The notes beneath the pieces were generated by a model. The model was given only the letters and a program-made list of their open reading frames with translations. It was not told where the DNA came from and made no database searches. From Favolaschia claudopus (taxonomy: Eukaryota; Basidiomycota; Agaricomycetes; Agaricales; Mycenaceae), in contig JAWWNJ010000020.1 of assembly GCA_037176885.1 (NCBI GenBank), positions 248,001 through 312,000 of the forward strand: a stretch of DNA of 64,000 nucleotides, given 5' to 3'. The position numbers and the translations under genes are program-made. Each line of letters begins with the position of its first letter. The stretch's first letter is position 1. This document shows, in pieces, positions 1 through 11,186 of this stretch.

Positions 1-3000
1 AAGGAAATGGCGGTTGTTGCGGTCCGTTTTGCACACGAGAAGGACTTATATCCCATCCTCCTATATCCGACCTGCAAGACGGAAACCGTGGAGGATATGC
101 AACAGATCTACACATTCGTTATGCAGGCTTGGGAGGAGCTCGGTGCTCCAGTCTTTGGAGACATTCGAAATTTCGCTACAGATGGCGACAACCTCCGACG
201 GCAAGTCGGATACAAGATGTTCTGCGCGGAGAAATTACCGGAAACTCACCCGCTATTTGCCATTCTCGCCAATCTCCCAGGCCTGAACCTGTATACCGGC
301 TTGAAACTCATATTACAAACGTTCGACTGGCGTCATATCATTAAGAGTGAGTCTTTATTCTGATTTCTAGCAACATTTATCAATTGACATATCACAGGGG
401 AATCAACTCTCGTTCGCCAACCTTCTGGTATGTGTGTTCAAGATGGACAGGTTGTGAATCCGCACTTCCTCGCCCAATGTCTTGACTTGATCGAGAAGTA
501 CGATGAAAAATCCATACACAAGCTCCTCAATCCCGATGATCCTCAGGACGTCCCACGAGCCATCGACCTTATCGAGGCAATTGTATCCGTTCGCGACATC
601 ACGCCTCCATCCCACAACGTCGACTTGACATCCACTTGTGATTCCGTTCGACTTCTCGGGCATGTTCTTGAAAATTTCATGTCACCTTTCATCTCCCCCG
701 ACTTCAGTCTGAGCAAGCAGATACGCACACTCAGCACTTGCGCCCACCTCATTTTTGTGTTGTTCCGCGAGTATCGCCTCGACTTCATGTCTAATCAACT
801 TTATGGCGACACACAATCGACAATCAAGAACATCGTCTTCTCTGTCGCAAAGCAACAGCTCGAGGATTCTCAGGTGGACGTCAATGCCAATGAAGACGGA
901 ACAGACCCACTCGAGGGCCATTTTTCATTCATGCGCACGATTGGCGGACACAACTCGGCAATGAGCTATAAACAGGCAGTGGAGCGCAGTGGTTGGGCTT
1001 GCGACATCCAGGGTGTTTATGGTCGCTGGCCCCATCTGCATCAGGAGAGTCGACGCCGACGAATTACTCGCACAGAACAAAAGGACCACCTCAATTCACG
1101 CAAATGGGATGCAGATCTCAAAGCCGGTAACTGTGATCTTATTGACGAATGGGCTATGGGTCGGATGAACGCCATCTCGATTCTTAGCGCCTCTGGAAAA
1201 CTTTCTACGGAGGCGTATGATTTTGATCAGATTTTGGCGAATTCCGATGTCGATTTTCTGCGTCCATGGGGTCAAAATTATTACCCTGGTGTTGCGCTGG
1301 ACAATGACCGCTCGATAGAGCAGCCCGCTTCTAATCCCGACCTTTCATGCACCTCTGGCGCACAACCCCCTTCCCATAATGCTCTGCATCCCTCTTCCTC
1401 CATTCCTCCCGACGTCGAGATTGAAGGAGATGCAGATGATAGCGACGACGAAGACTTGGCGACTGGACCCGAAACAATTGATCCCGAACCTATCACCCTA
1501 CTTGATCTCATCGACGACGAGCCCGAACCCGACACGTCGACTCTTCCCAAAGGCCCTGGCATTAATCCCCATAACTATGTGAAAGACGACAACAACAAAT
1601 ATGTTCATAAAGCGTCAATCTGTCGGCTCGTCCTCAATAAAGCATTCATTGCCAAGTCCAAGGACCGCGTTGACCGTGTCAAAGGCGTAGACCTGGGCAA
1701 CGTACGCTGCTTTACGAAGGTCGAGTCCAGACCATTGAAGGCAGGCGGGACGGGAACTATGACGGGATCAGCCTTTATTCCAGGTGATATATTTCTCGCG
1801 CTCGTTCACCACGGCAAGACTGTCTCGATGGCTGTCATCAAGTCAACCTCAATCATACAAGATGGGCGGTCCGTGCGCGATATTGTCACTGGAACGATTG
1901 GAAACCCGCAGGCGAACATCAAATTAACTGGGCAAATCATGCATTTGGAGGCAGTCAGGACGACATCAGACGACATTCTCGACGGAGAGAGCATGGAGGA
2001 GGGCTGGACTTGGTTGAGTACTGGTGCTTTCCTCACCAAGACTTCGAAGATGAAGGCTACTGGGATCTTGACGACCAAACCGGTGATCGTAACAGTCCCA
2101 GGGATCTTGGTGGAGTTGGTGAATCCGACCGTCGTCGACGCGCGCGGCCGTCTTTCCGAGCAAGCCGCAAAAGGTCTCAATTCAGCCGGTACTGCCTGGG
2201 CGCTCAGAAACTCGTCCCTTGATTTTCTTCTTGCGCAGCTATCCCAGCGCCTCAGCGATACAACCACCAGCCTTCGCGCTATTCCCAAAGTTGGAGAGTC
2301 TGTTCACTTCCCTTACAAATTACCATCAGGTATTGTGTTCGGACGAAGCTGATTGATATGCTGATGAAAAGCACAGGAGAAGTTGCACTGAAATCTGAAA
2401 GCGGCACGGCACTTGTTGCGACTAACCCAGCTCAGCGCTGTTTGTATTGTCCCGAGGTACCGAAGAATTGGCGTGCTCATATAGGTGCCCATATTCTGCG
2501 TCACTTGCGTGGATCCAGTGAGCCAAAAGCTAAGAAGAATACGCCTGGGGAAAATTCAGTATCTATTGCGCAGGTTCGCGTCGTGCTTGTTTGTCTCAGA
2601 GTTGACTAAATCCCGAGCTTTAGGTTCACGACAACATGCCGTGCGGACTTTGCGGACGCTCAGGACGACCAGAATGCGAAGTCACCATGAAGCCCAACAG
2701 CAAGAAAAGTGATTCTGACATGAAGACAGACTGCCAATATTACACCCAGTTCCAGTACAAGACTGCCAACGAAGGAAAAAGCAAAGGATCATGTCGAAAC
2801 GTGCCTATCATTTGTGGCCTTTGTCCGGGACCAGCACGTCAGCACGACACCGTCCCAGGGATATGGCGGTACAACATGCCCGAGCATCTCCGCATGCACC
2901 ACGCCGAGTACGCTTCGCCCCAGCAGCCCGAAGGAATCCCGCTGCCATATTCCGTTTGGAAGTCGATGGAAATCTCACAGGAAGAAGAGGCCGCGATGGG

Positions 3001-3121
3001 AGTGAGGCCGGAGTTTATACTGCAACCCTTTACGCAAGTTGCTTCTGCAGCGGCGGGTGGAGAGACATTGAAGCGAGCATCTGAGAGCAGCGGAGGTATT
3101 GCAAAGAGAGGGCGTCGTTGA
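1..3121 (+). CDS. DDE-type transposase-like protein with C-terminal zinc-finger region, 5' end missing
   Basis: The coding sequence enters from the left edge and can be read as exons up to 346, 398-2329, 2377-2573 and 2624-3121. Three GT-AG introns of 51, 47 and 50 nt join the frames exactly. The N-terminal part holds an FATDGDNLRRQ motif. Around 890-960 is GTDPLEGHFSFMRTIGGHN, which resembles the block carrying the last acidic residue in P-element/THAP9-type transposases. A middle segment rich in D, E and P follows. The C-terminus has a C-x2-C...H-x4-H finger (RCLYCPEV...HIGAHILRH) and a Cys/His-rich tail (CGLCGRSG...CRNVPIICGLC...HLRMHH). I infer a transposase of a basidiomycete family; the P/THAP9 link is tentative. 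No start codon is assigned because the true start lies outside the window. No internal stop or frameshift is seen, so this copy may be intact. Confidence 0.7.
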
Positions 3122-4474
3122 TACAGAAAACAAGTTGTCGCAATATTAAATTATCAGTAGAGCATACAATAGATCACTTGAGGTAAATTTGGTGGAAAGA
3201 ACGAGCTCCAGAGCGGCACCAACGGCGACACAGTGGTGGTTAACGCTGGCAGACGGTGACCGGAAGTAGCGGATGGCGCGGACCGCACACCCGATGATCC
3301 GGACCCTCCCTCCCTCCCTTGGGGGCACAGCATGTCAAAACTTTGAGAGGTTGATGTCCGAAACTTTATTCCCGCGCACCTCTTGTCCTCTCCCCTCATC
3401 TTCTCCTTCCAATTCCTCCCTCTTCTTCCCCAATGTCCTCGTAACCGTTGCTATACCTCTTGCTGCATCCTCCATCAAGACTATCAAGGACTATATCTCA
3501 ATCATGGGTTCTTGCCCCCTCTGAACGTCGGAGACGCCGCCGCCGCCCATGCTCAACATCGACTTGTGCCATCACCAAACCGGGGCGATGGTGACGTGAT
3601 TGCAAAGAGTGACTGTTGGGAGGTGTTTTCATTGACGGGTGCGTATGACCTTTGTTGTGGCTTCTATACAGCACATTGACCGCTAGCCCAAGGCGCATCG
3701 CACCACCTAAAACCAAGGTGCGACTATTCCACTTCTTCACCGTAATCATCTCAATGAATCTTCCAGGTAGTATATAGTACGTGCGCAAGTGAACTCACCG
3801 ACCTTTCAACGTCGAGTCAGGCGGAGTTCGGTGTCAAATCAGCTCAAGGAGCGGGGTATCCAAAGGCAACGGACATCCGAGAACGGATAAGGAGGGCTCT
3901 TCAATAGCCGGTATGTGCTCCCTTCGACTCCGCTCTGCAGTTCATCCATTTTTTCAAGGTTGCACAGTCATTCATTTGCCATGTACGTATGCCTCGCCGT
4001 AGTTTCCGTCTGCGATTATACTGACGCCTGTCTGCAGGATTCACCGTTTGTGTCTGTCGGTGCCAATAATCAAGGTGGGTGTGTGGACAATAATAGGAGG
4101 AAGAGCAAATGGTCCAGCGAGGAAGGGTGACGATCACAATTACCGTACAGGATTGCATGGACTATTTTATATCCCAATATCATTATGTTCTAATCTCGAA
4201 ACCGGCGTGATTCGCATACATAATTTGGTCAAAGCTTCCTGTGCCCCCAGAGAGGCTTGATGAAAGCTTCGTTTCGATGTCAGTCATTGAGCTCAAAATG
4301 AGGTGGCGCTCAAACTGAGACCAAAATGATAAGCCGAACGGAATGACTTTTGATGTCAACATTGGACCGACCGTGGGCCTCAATTGACACTCAGCATTGA
4401 GATCACATAGGTCTCAGTCTGGGTTGGCAGTGTATGTGGACGATCATTCTTAAAATTTTCCATTGTAAGAGCCT
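3122..4474. other. No gene recognised downstream of the transposase-like gene
   Basis: Only short open frames without family resemblance occur here. At 3296-3345 a pyrimidine-rich stretch (GACCCTCCCTCCCTCCC) followed by ATGTCAAAACT resembles 4803-4845, so it may be another end of the same repeat family. Nothing else could be supported. Confidence 0.4.
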
Positions 4475-4825
4475 CTTGCCCCTCCCTGGCTACGTAATGC
4501 TGATGTAAGCTTGCCTAATACGGTAATTTATTGACGGTTTTCTCACGATCTGAGGATACTTTCGCTTGAAAGTGCCTGGTTTGGGAATAATTTGCCGCCA
4601 AAAACCCGTCGTGAAATGATCCCTTGGTTTTTTGCGCCTTTCTGGCAGAAAATTTCCTCCATCTGGCTTGGGTCGGGGAACTCGGCAGATGGTTAGTATC
4701 ATGTAATCTATTACATTTTTTTGCTCTTTTTTTCTTGACCCTCCCAAACGTGGTTTTGGAGCATTCCGCAACTTTGTCCAAAAAGTGAAATAAGAGGTCC
4801 GGGACCCACCCTCCCTCCCAAGGCT
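4475..4825 (-). repeat. Dispersed ~340-bp repeat, related to an insertion in the Gypsy gag
   Basis: Read on the minus strand from about 4820, this segment aligns by eye along most of its length with 40655-40985 inside the Gypsy element. Shared blocks include CTTATTTCACTTTT, a poly-A-rich stretch and a GATTACAT block. Both copies are bounded by G-rich stretches (GGGAGGGAGGGTGGG here). No coding capacity is seen. It is probably a miniature non-autonomous element; the ends are approximate. Confidence 0.5.
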
Positions 4826-6460
4826 GAATGTCAAAACTGTTCGAGCAGTGTCCTACGACTCGAATTGCTTGTAAACGTCTGGGTATCCGAGACTAAGGAG
4901 GCTCAAGGGGCCAAGGATGTCATTTTCTCCTGTATCTTCCATAGCATTCTATCGATTTAGATTTTATTTCCTCCGCCTCCACATGCTCTAGTGTCCCTCC
5001 TCCGCCTTCGTATGCTCGTTAGGCCTCCGTTCCGTCCCTCGTCGTCCCTCTTGATGCTCGCCTACGCCTCCGTCTCGTCGCTCGTCGTTCACGCTTTCAT
5101 TTATGTTTATTCTTCCGTCCTCGCCGTCTTTGGGCAGCCGAGTGCTGAGCAGGTGATGACCCACTCGCTTTGTTTGCTGTAGTCGCTTTCGCGCTCAGAC
5201 ACGCTCGAAGCGTGTCAGCGAGCTACGAAATCAGAACTGGGACTGCCTCATCAAATGACAGTCGTTCACAGAGAAATTGGTCTGGTCCAATATTTTACGC
5301 AATCCCATTTGTGCAGAGGTGGGAGACTACATTTTCGCGCCGTTAAATCAAGCAGGCGGGCACAGAATTCATGACAATCTTTTGATGACATGCGCCTCTG
5401 AATTGCCTCAGAAGCCAGCCAGTCGAGTTATGTAGGATTTTCTGTCAGATGGCTCTACTTAGTATTTTGATAAATGAGGTGCAGCCAGCTTAGTTCCCGG
5501 GAGGAAACAGAAGTTCGATATGGGTATGGGCTAAGAAGAAGAAGAAGAAGAAGAAAAGCGCTTACAATCAGAGTCACGTCGGAACCACTTTCCGACTTGT
5601 AACTTTTGCTGGAATCTCACGCGGGCGGCTGTCCTGTCCATTCCAAGGATGGGATGAACTGAAGCCCACCAGACCGTGGAAATCAAGCCAACGGAGAGAC
5701 ATAGAACGCTGATGACGAGCAGCGGGGCCGATGCATGCACCTCAAAAAGAAAAGGTGAGATGTTGAGGACACGTGTGGAGTGGGGAGACATATGTACCCC
5801 AGGATACAGGCGGATTCCACACCAAAGCAGAAGGAAACAGACGGCTAAGAAAGCAGTGGGGTACATCGTAGCAGGACGGCACAGACTCAGAGTCGGTGCC
5901 AAATTGAAACACCACACACGTGTCTCCTCACGTGGTTTTTCAACTTTTTGCGAGCGAGCCCAAAAGGAAAAATCGGTCATTCGGAGCAAGGGTGTGCCGG
6001 CCCGTCAAGCCGAGACCTAGGGCAGGGAGGGTGGTTCGACCTCGGAGGGTCGAAAAAAAATTGATTATTTCTCTCGGGGTAAAAAATGGTTTCGGGAGGC
6101 CAAATTCACCACAAAACTACTCTTCCTGTCTTCTCTGGCTCAGATAACCCTCGTGGAAGGGCGCCATCACCCATCCCGCACCCTATGGTCGAATTAGACA
6201 TCAGTTGAGATTTTTTTTGCTAATACCATGGGAAGAAGCCGAAGATACCGAGGCCAGGATGGCCCGTGCTCTGGCCCAGGATAAAATATTGCGTCCTGCC
6301 GCCACCCGGCCTGCCGAAGAAGACCCACCGGTTTTGTCGGGAACAGATCGTATGGAAGCGATTTTCGGACGAATCCGCGAACTCGGCAGCCGGATGCCAA
6401 TTCACTCCGAGCGAGGTCGGATTCTCACCCCCGACCGTCGCCACCTTCATCTGGAAAACG
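4826..6460. other. No gene recognised
   Basis: The stretch holds only short overlapping ORFs without recognisable domains. The one clear feature is an (AAG)n microsatellite at about 5533-5555. Confidence 0.4.
5533..5555 (+). repeat. (AAG)n microsatellite
   Basis: A run of about seven AAG triplets is directly visible. No gene is associated with it. Confidence 0.9.
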
Positions 6461-6462
6461 AC

Positions 6463-6640
6463 AGATGTCTACAGTGGTCTGCGGCAGACACTACAGACAC
6501 CGCAGACCCACAGAAAGGCCCCTGTCTGTGCTAGAGTGAGGCAGACACGCCGTTTCTATGGCAGACACCCGTAGAACGATAGACATAGATTAGCCGACAG
6601 AGGCAAATTAGCCGATAGACACATAGACCAGCATAGACCG
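6463..6640. repeat. Degenerate CAGACA-rich segment
   Basis: CAGACA/TAGACA words recur irregularly. TGTCTACAGTGGTCTGC occurs at about 6468 and, apart from the final base context, again at about 7248, in the same orientation. TA followed by CAGTGG resembles the ends of TA-flanked elements elsewhere in the window, but no opposite-orientation partner was found. Confidence 0.4.
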
Positions 6641-7344
6641 ATGGAAGATGATGTCGTAAATTTACATCCGGTCAATCAAAAACCGGTCTCTCATGCTTTC
6701 ATGGGTTCGTTGCATGAATTTCCTTCAAATCCAGTCAGGCGCGACAAAAGGTAATGGTGGAAAAAGAATGATAATTTGAGAGCACTATATACGGGACATA
6801 CATTGACATGTGTACACAGTACAGTACTTAGATATTGTATATATGAGAGAAAGATGCAATTGTAAAATAATGGGAAGCGGCGGGTGCGCGCAATGAGCAG
6901 TGCAGTCGACGATAAATCTGATGAGATTCTGATGGGGTCGAAGGGAAGGAGTGTCAGCGAGGCAGCGAGGATAACTTGAATGGCGAGAAATATACCTGAT
7001 GAAACAACCAAAAGCAGCTGTGAAAATGGGAGATGGAAAGAGTGCGTAGGGAATGGCAGCACTGAGCAGGTGCGACACCTTTTTATATTGCCAGCCAAGC
7101 CATACGGTCGGCAAGGGACTTAGAGAAAATTTCGCGAAAGGGAGGCACCGGCAGAAACGGATGCGGCCGGATATAGCTTGCCGACGTTGCATCAAGCGGT
7201 GACGGCAAGTGCGCCATGCGGAGACTGGTGTCTGTCGCTTAACCCATTGTCTACAGTGGTCTGCCGCTTGCGTCTCGGTCTGTGCCTTGTCTACAACTGT
7301 CTGCTTGTCTGTGAGTGTCTACTGCAGACATCGAGTCGCTATTA

Positions 7345-7553
7345 GCCTGTTTGCGATGCAGCCATTGAATGGCTAATGGCTACGCAAGTGCCCGAATTCC
7401 GGCGTATTGACGAAAGCTACCCCCGGTCTGAGCATCCAATTTTCATTCCAAATAGCTCTTCTTGACTTCGACATAAAAGTTTAGCCCATCAAACTTTCCT
7501 AATACGGAAATCGGTAGCCATTCAATGGCTCCAATGGCTCTTCGCAAACCCTC
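7345..7553 (-). mobile_element. 209-bp miniature inverted-repeat element, TA target duplication (family A)
   Basis: The element is flanked by TA on both sides (7343-7344 and 7554-7555). Its right end, read inward, is GAGGGTTTGCGAAGAGCCAT and the left end is GCCTGTTTGCGATGCAGCC. The copy at 42495-42703 in the opposite orientation is also 209 bp and aligns along its whole length at roughly three-quarters identity by eye. Equal length and TA flanks support a Tc1/mariner-type non-autonomous family. Confidence 0.85.
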
Positions 7554-7611
7554 TATTCTGTGAAAATGCGTTTCCAGATGTTGCGCAACGGGTTGCCATC
7601 AGAAGTTCCCA

Positions 7612-8046
7612 TAAGATATGCCTCATCCATAAGCAGCAAGCTCCTGTCACAATGTCACACTTTCGACCATCTCTCTCATATCTCGACAACGAGGACGAAA
7701 ATAAGAAATCTGTTCCGTAAATCGACGTAGAGGTAGTCTGGCTCGATTCTCCCAAAATTACAAGGCGACTGAGGCAATATTGATAGAGGAGATAGAATTT
7801 TGATGGGGAATCTTGTTAAATCGCAAGTTTGTGAGTGGTCTGACTAAAATTCTATCTCCTCCGTCAATACTTCCCCAATCACCTTGTAATTTTGGTAGAA
7901 CATAGTCAGGCTACCTCTCCGTCGATTCACGGAACAAATTTCTTATTTTCGTCCCCGTTGTCGAGATATGAGGGAGATGGTCGAAAAATGCGCTTTTGTG
8001 ACCCGTCACGGTCACAGCTTGCTGCGTATGGATGAGGCATATCTTA
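7612..8046. repeat. 435-bp fold-back (long inverted repeat)
   Basis: The left arm (7612-7799) and right arm (about 7842-8046) are imperfect reverse complements. They begin TAAGATATGCCTCATCCAT and end ATGGATGAGGCATATCTTA, and meet around a loop of about 40 nt near GAGGAGATAGAATTTT. No ORF or target duplication is evident. It could be a fold-back transposon or MITE and would form a long hairpin if transcribed. Confidence 0.8.
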
Positions 8047-8117
8047 CCTTCTCTCTTTACTTCCCCCCTTTCCGTTTCTTTTTCTCTTTTTTCCGTCACG
8101 GGACCCAGTACATTGGG

Positions 8118-8220
8118 AAAAAAAAACCCTTTCGGGCGTCGGTGGAATCTAACCGGCTGATCTCCTGGTCGTGGGCGAAGGGATGCGCGATTAGGCACCC
8201 CAACGCCCACTCTACGCACT
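8118..8220 (-). ncRNA. tRNA-like / SINE-head-like segment with T-run
   Basis: On the minus strand a box-A-like TGCGTAGAGTGG (8207-8218) is followed about 55 nt later by a box-B-like GGTTAGATTCC (8144-8154), then a run of nine Ts (8118-8126) that could terminate RNA polymerase III. I could not fold it into a canonical cloverleaf, so it is a tRNA-derived sequence at best. Positions 8140-8200 recur at 8581-8641 with few changes. Confidence 0.45.
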
Positions 8221-8350
8221 GCCCCACAATAAATACGACAAAAAACAAATTCTAAGACTATAAGGCTGGCATTTGGCTGGCATGGAAACAAACTTGAACT
8301 TGAGCATGCGGAATCCAATACTGTCAAAAATCAAGGGTGAGGTGGGTGGG

Positions 8351-8504
8351 CGAGAGAAAGGCTTGACGCTTCGCAGGACACAGTCAGCGCAGAGAGCTTG
8401 AGCGCGTCGTGCCGTGTGTCGGTCATGGAAGTCGGGAGGAGGAGCGTCACGTCACACGTCACTCCGCTGGTCACAAGACATCACAGGCTCAGGAGTGCGC
8501 CCAT
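8351..8504 (+). repeat. Dispersed ~155-bp repeat, copy 1
   Basis: This segment is nearly identical to 14172-14336 in the same orientation, starting CGAGAGAAAGGCTTGACGC and ending GGAGTGCGCCCAT. The second copy carries about 11 extra bases before CACAGGCTC. No ORF is convincing. Confidence 0.85.
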
Positions 8505-8580
8505 CTTGTGACTGTCGCTTCATTCATTCTATATTCCACATGGGACAGCCGTAGTTGTGTGCGGGTGAGGAGAAGACAGC

Positions 8581-8641
8581 CGGTGGAATCTGACCGGCTG
8601 ATCTCCTGGTCGTGGGCGAAGGGATGCGCGATAAGGCACCC
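8581..8641 (-). repeat. Second copy of the tRNA-like segment
   Basis: This copy contains the box-B-like part (GGTCAGATTCC on the minus strand) and the conserved core seen at 8140-8200. It lacks the box-A-like part and the adjacent T-run. It lies shortly after the dispersed repeat at 8351-8504. Confidence 0.6.
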
Positions 8642-8644
8642 AAA

Positions 8645-10302
8645 GGAAAAAGACGCCAGGGGAGGGCATCTCCAGAGACCACGACTGACCCAAAAGAAGG
8701 CGGCTGATGACATTCCCTATGGCTTGAGATCGCACTACAAGTAATAGATGAAATATTTTGAAGTTCCATGGGACTTGGTCAACGTAGAAGTAAATTCCGA
8801 ACAGGCTAAGCTGGTAAATTTTATTTGACGCAGGAGTGGCGATTAGAACGGAATCACAGTCGTATAACCTCCTCAAATAAATGAGAACAGCCGGGCCAAG
8901 GCAAAGGCCAATAATTTGAACTGAGATTAATGAGCGGGATGGAAAGAGCGCAAATACCACCTAATCAAAGATTTGTGGACCCGAAGCGGGCCTTCGGCCT
9001 CAGTATGCACAGTTATAATATGGTTGATGTTGGCAGAGTAGATAGCACAACTAGCAGAGATTGAGGTAACGCACTCGAATTGATCGGAGCTTCAAACAGG
9101 TCATGAGAGGGAATTGGAGGCGAATCTTTAATAATCATTAGTGTCTTGAAATGGCATATTCGAGCCACGACGATTTTTAAATCGGCAAAGAATTCCTTGA
9201 TCTGTGAAAAATACAGGAGAATTTGTGGGAAGGATGAATGTTATATAACCAGGTCCACGATAAGGCCCAGAAGACTCCCAAGTTTCAAACCCGAGTGCGA
9301 ATTTGAGAATAAATTGGCAGGGCAGGTACTTCAAACAATTTCCGAATTGTTACCAGCGAGGCAAATGACTATGACCAGGTTTTACGGTGGAGCTATCAAA
9401 CCCGATCCAATGATTTTATGGATATGGGGTAGAAACAGGACATGTATTATAGCTGTCCTCTTTGCAAAGTAAATAGGAACTGGATGAGAAATATAAGAAA
9501 GAAACCCGCACGAAGCGGACACAATAGTCGAACATTTTAGAACGGTTTACTACGAGGCATTCGGAATCCAACACAGAAGTGATATCGAACCGGGAACAAG
9601 AATTCGACGGATATCAGATATAAAAACAGTCTTAAGCCAGACTCAAGTCAGTATTAGTAACAGTAAAAAGTGGTAGCCGCCCATGAAAGCAATACACATC
9701 GAATAAATTCCGAGTCGGCAGAGCATTTTATAAGTCAGACGAATGAAGGTGAGCAACATAAGCTCTAGTAATGGGACGACTTGAAATGAAATAGAGAAGA
9801 TCCAAGCCTACTTCGAGAAGTTGGACGGGGAATTGTGCTGTTGGCATAAGTATTTGGCGTAGTCTGTCAGTCAAATTCAATGATTGAGAGCGTAAGCGGG
9901 CGCTCATAATTTAAGGCAATTGTTGAGCCAATCAATCCGAGGAACGAGACCGCGGTTGTCCAGATAAAAGGCCAGTGGAAATAGGATGAGTATTTGGTAC
10001 GAGGACTGTGATCGGGGGTCGATATTAGGGACGAAAACTATTAAGCATGCAAAATGAATTGGCAAGAAAGGACGGAGCTTCGACCGAAATTAGGACGAGG
10101 GTGGTGATTATTATTCCAAGAAAAGAGTCAGTGTTAACGCCCACATCGATGTTGAACATGGACTCAGTAACCAGTGTTATGGTTTGCCTCGAAGTAGATA
10201 GATTAAACATTGAAAGCAGAACCATGAATTGAGTAAGTCCGAGCTGGACATCGAAACCGCTATGGAGTCGAAAGAATTGAACAAATACGACTCGGAGGCA
10301 AG
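8645..10302. other. No gene recognised
   Basis: AT-rich sequence with short ORFs only. Its style resembles 11187-12900, so the element at 10305-11184 probably interrupted a single older stretch of unknown origin. Confidence 0.35.
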
Positions 10303-10304
10303 TA

Positions 10305-11184
10305 CTCGGTGTTACAAAAAGTGACCGACAATGTGCCATTTTAGGCCGAATCGTGTAGTATTTCGTTGAGTCAAGCACATAGGAATGTTCATTGGGATGA
10401 TCTGTACCCATTTGGATGGCAGTTTGTGAGAAGCGACGCCGCGAATCTCTCGCACCAGTCGGTTCAATCTGACAGCTAACATTTTGCCTTATTTAGAAGA
10501 AACCATTTGGCTCTCGCTTTGTTGGCACAGGAAACACAGTTTTAAGTATTCAATATTGTATTTTATACACCATTCTATTGTCTGACCAAATTTGGTCTGT
10601 GTGAACCATGTCATTGGGGCTTTTTTGAGCGTCTGAATTCCACCACTCAGATTTGATTCAGTTTCAAGCTGGGTATCAGCTCGTTTTGCTACAAAAAGAT
10701 GGAACTAATGTGAAAATTCCAGCAGCTCTCTTGCTCTCTGTGTCAATCAAGTAAGAGTTATTCAGCGACATATATTATCATTATGTACCCTCCTCATTAA
10801 CCGGGATCAACAACAAGGACAAATTGCAGGTGAAATCTGCGCGACCTGTTTTCACACTATTTTGAGGCCGTTTTCGCAAGTATTTTGTATGACTGGATGG
10901 GATAGTGTCGTTTTTATCAAATGCAAGTTGGAAATCCGGTGCGTTGATCAGATATTGTGGATATCTTTCGAGTTTTTGTGTGGTTTGTGCCAGCTGCATG
11001 CAAAAATAGTATGATGTTCAGTTTGTTGACAAGCCTCAGGAGCCTCAGACAAGGAATGTCACGGATCTTTTCATGTATGCTGTAGAGAATTGTCAGGGGT
11101 ATATTTGAAGCGCGACACTTCAAAAAAATATCACGTGTCCGTGAAGGAGTGACCAAATTATCGGTTACTTTTTGTAACACCGAG
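10305..11184. mobile_element. 880-bp non-autonomous DNA transposon, TA target duplication
   Basis: Terminal inverted repeats of about 25 bp (CTCGGTGTTACAAAAAGTGA at the left; the right end differs at one position in the first 24) are flanked by TA (10303-10304 and 11185-11186). The interior has no transposase. TA flanks and length fit a deleted Tc1/mariner-like element. Confidence 0.8.
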
Positions 11185-11186
11185 TA

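Noticed and set aside
5531..5989. 152-codon minus-strand ORF next to the AAG microsatellite
   Set aside because: Part of it is encoded by the microsatellite (poly-serine) and the rest shows no domain or exon structure.
7612..8046. Two convergent genes encoded by the arms of the fold-back
   Set aside because: The open frames in the arms are short, differ between arms and show no conserved peptide.
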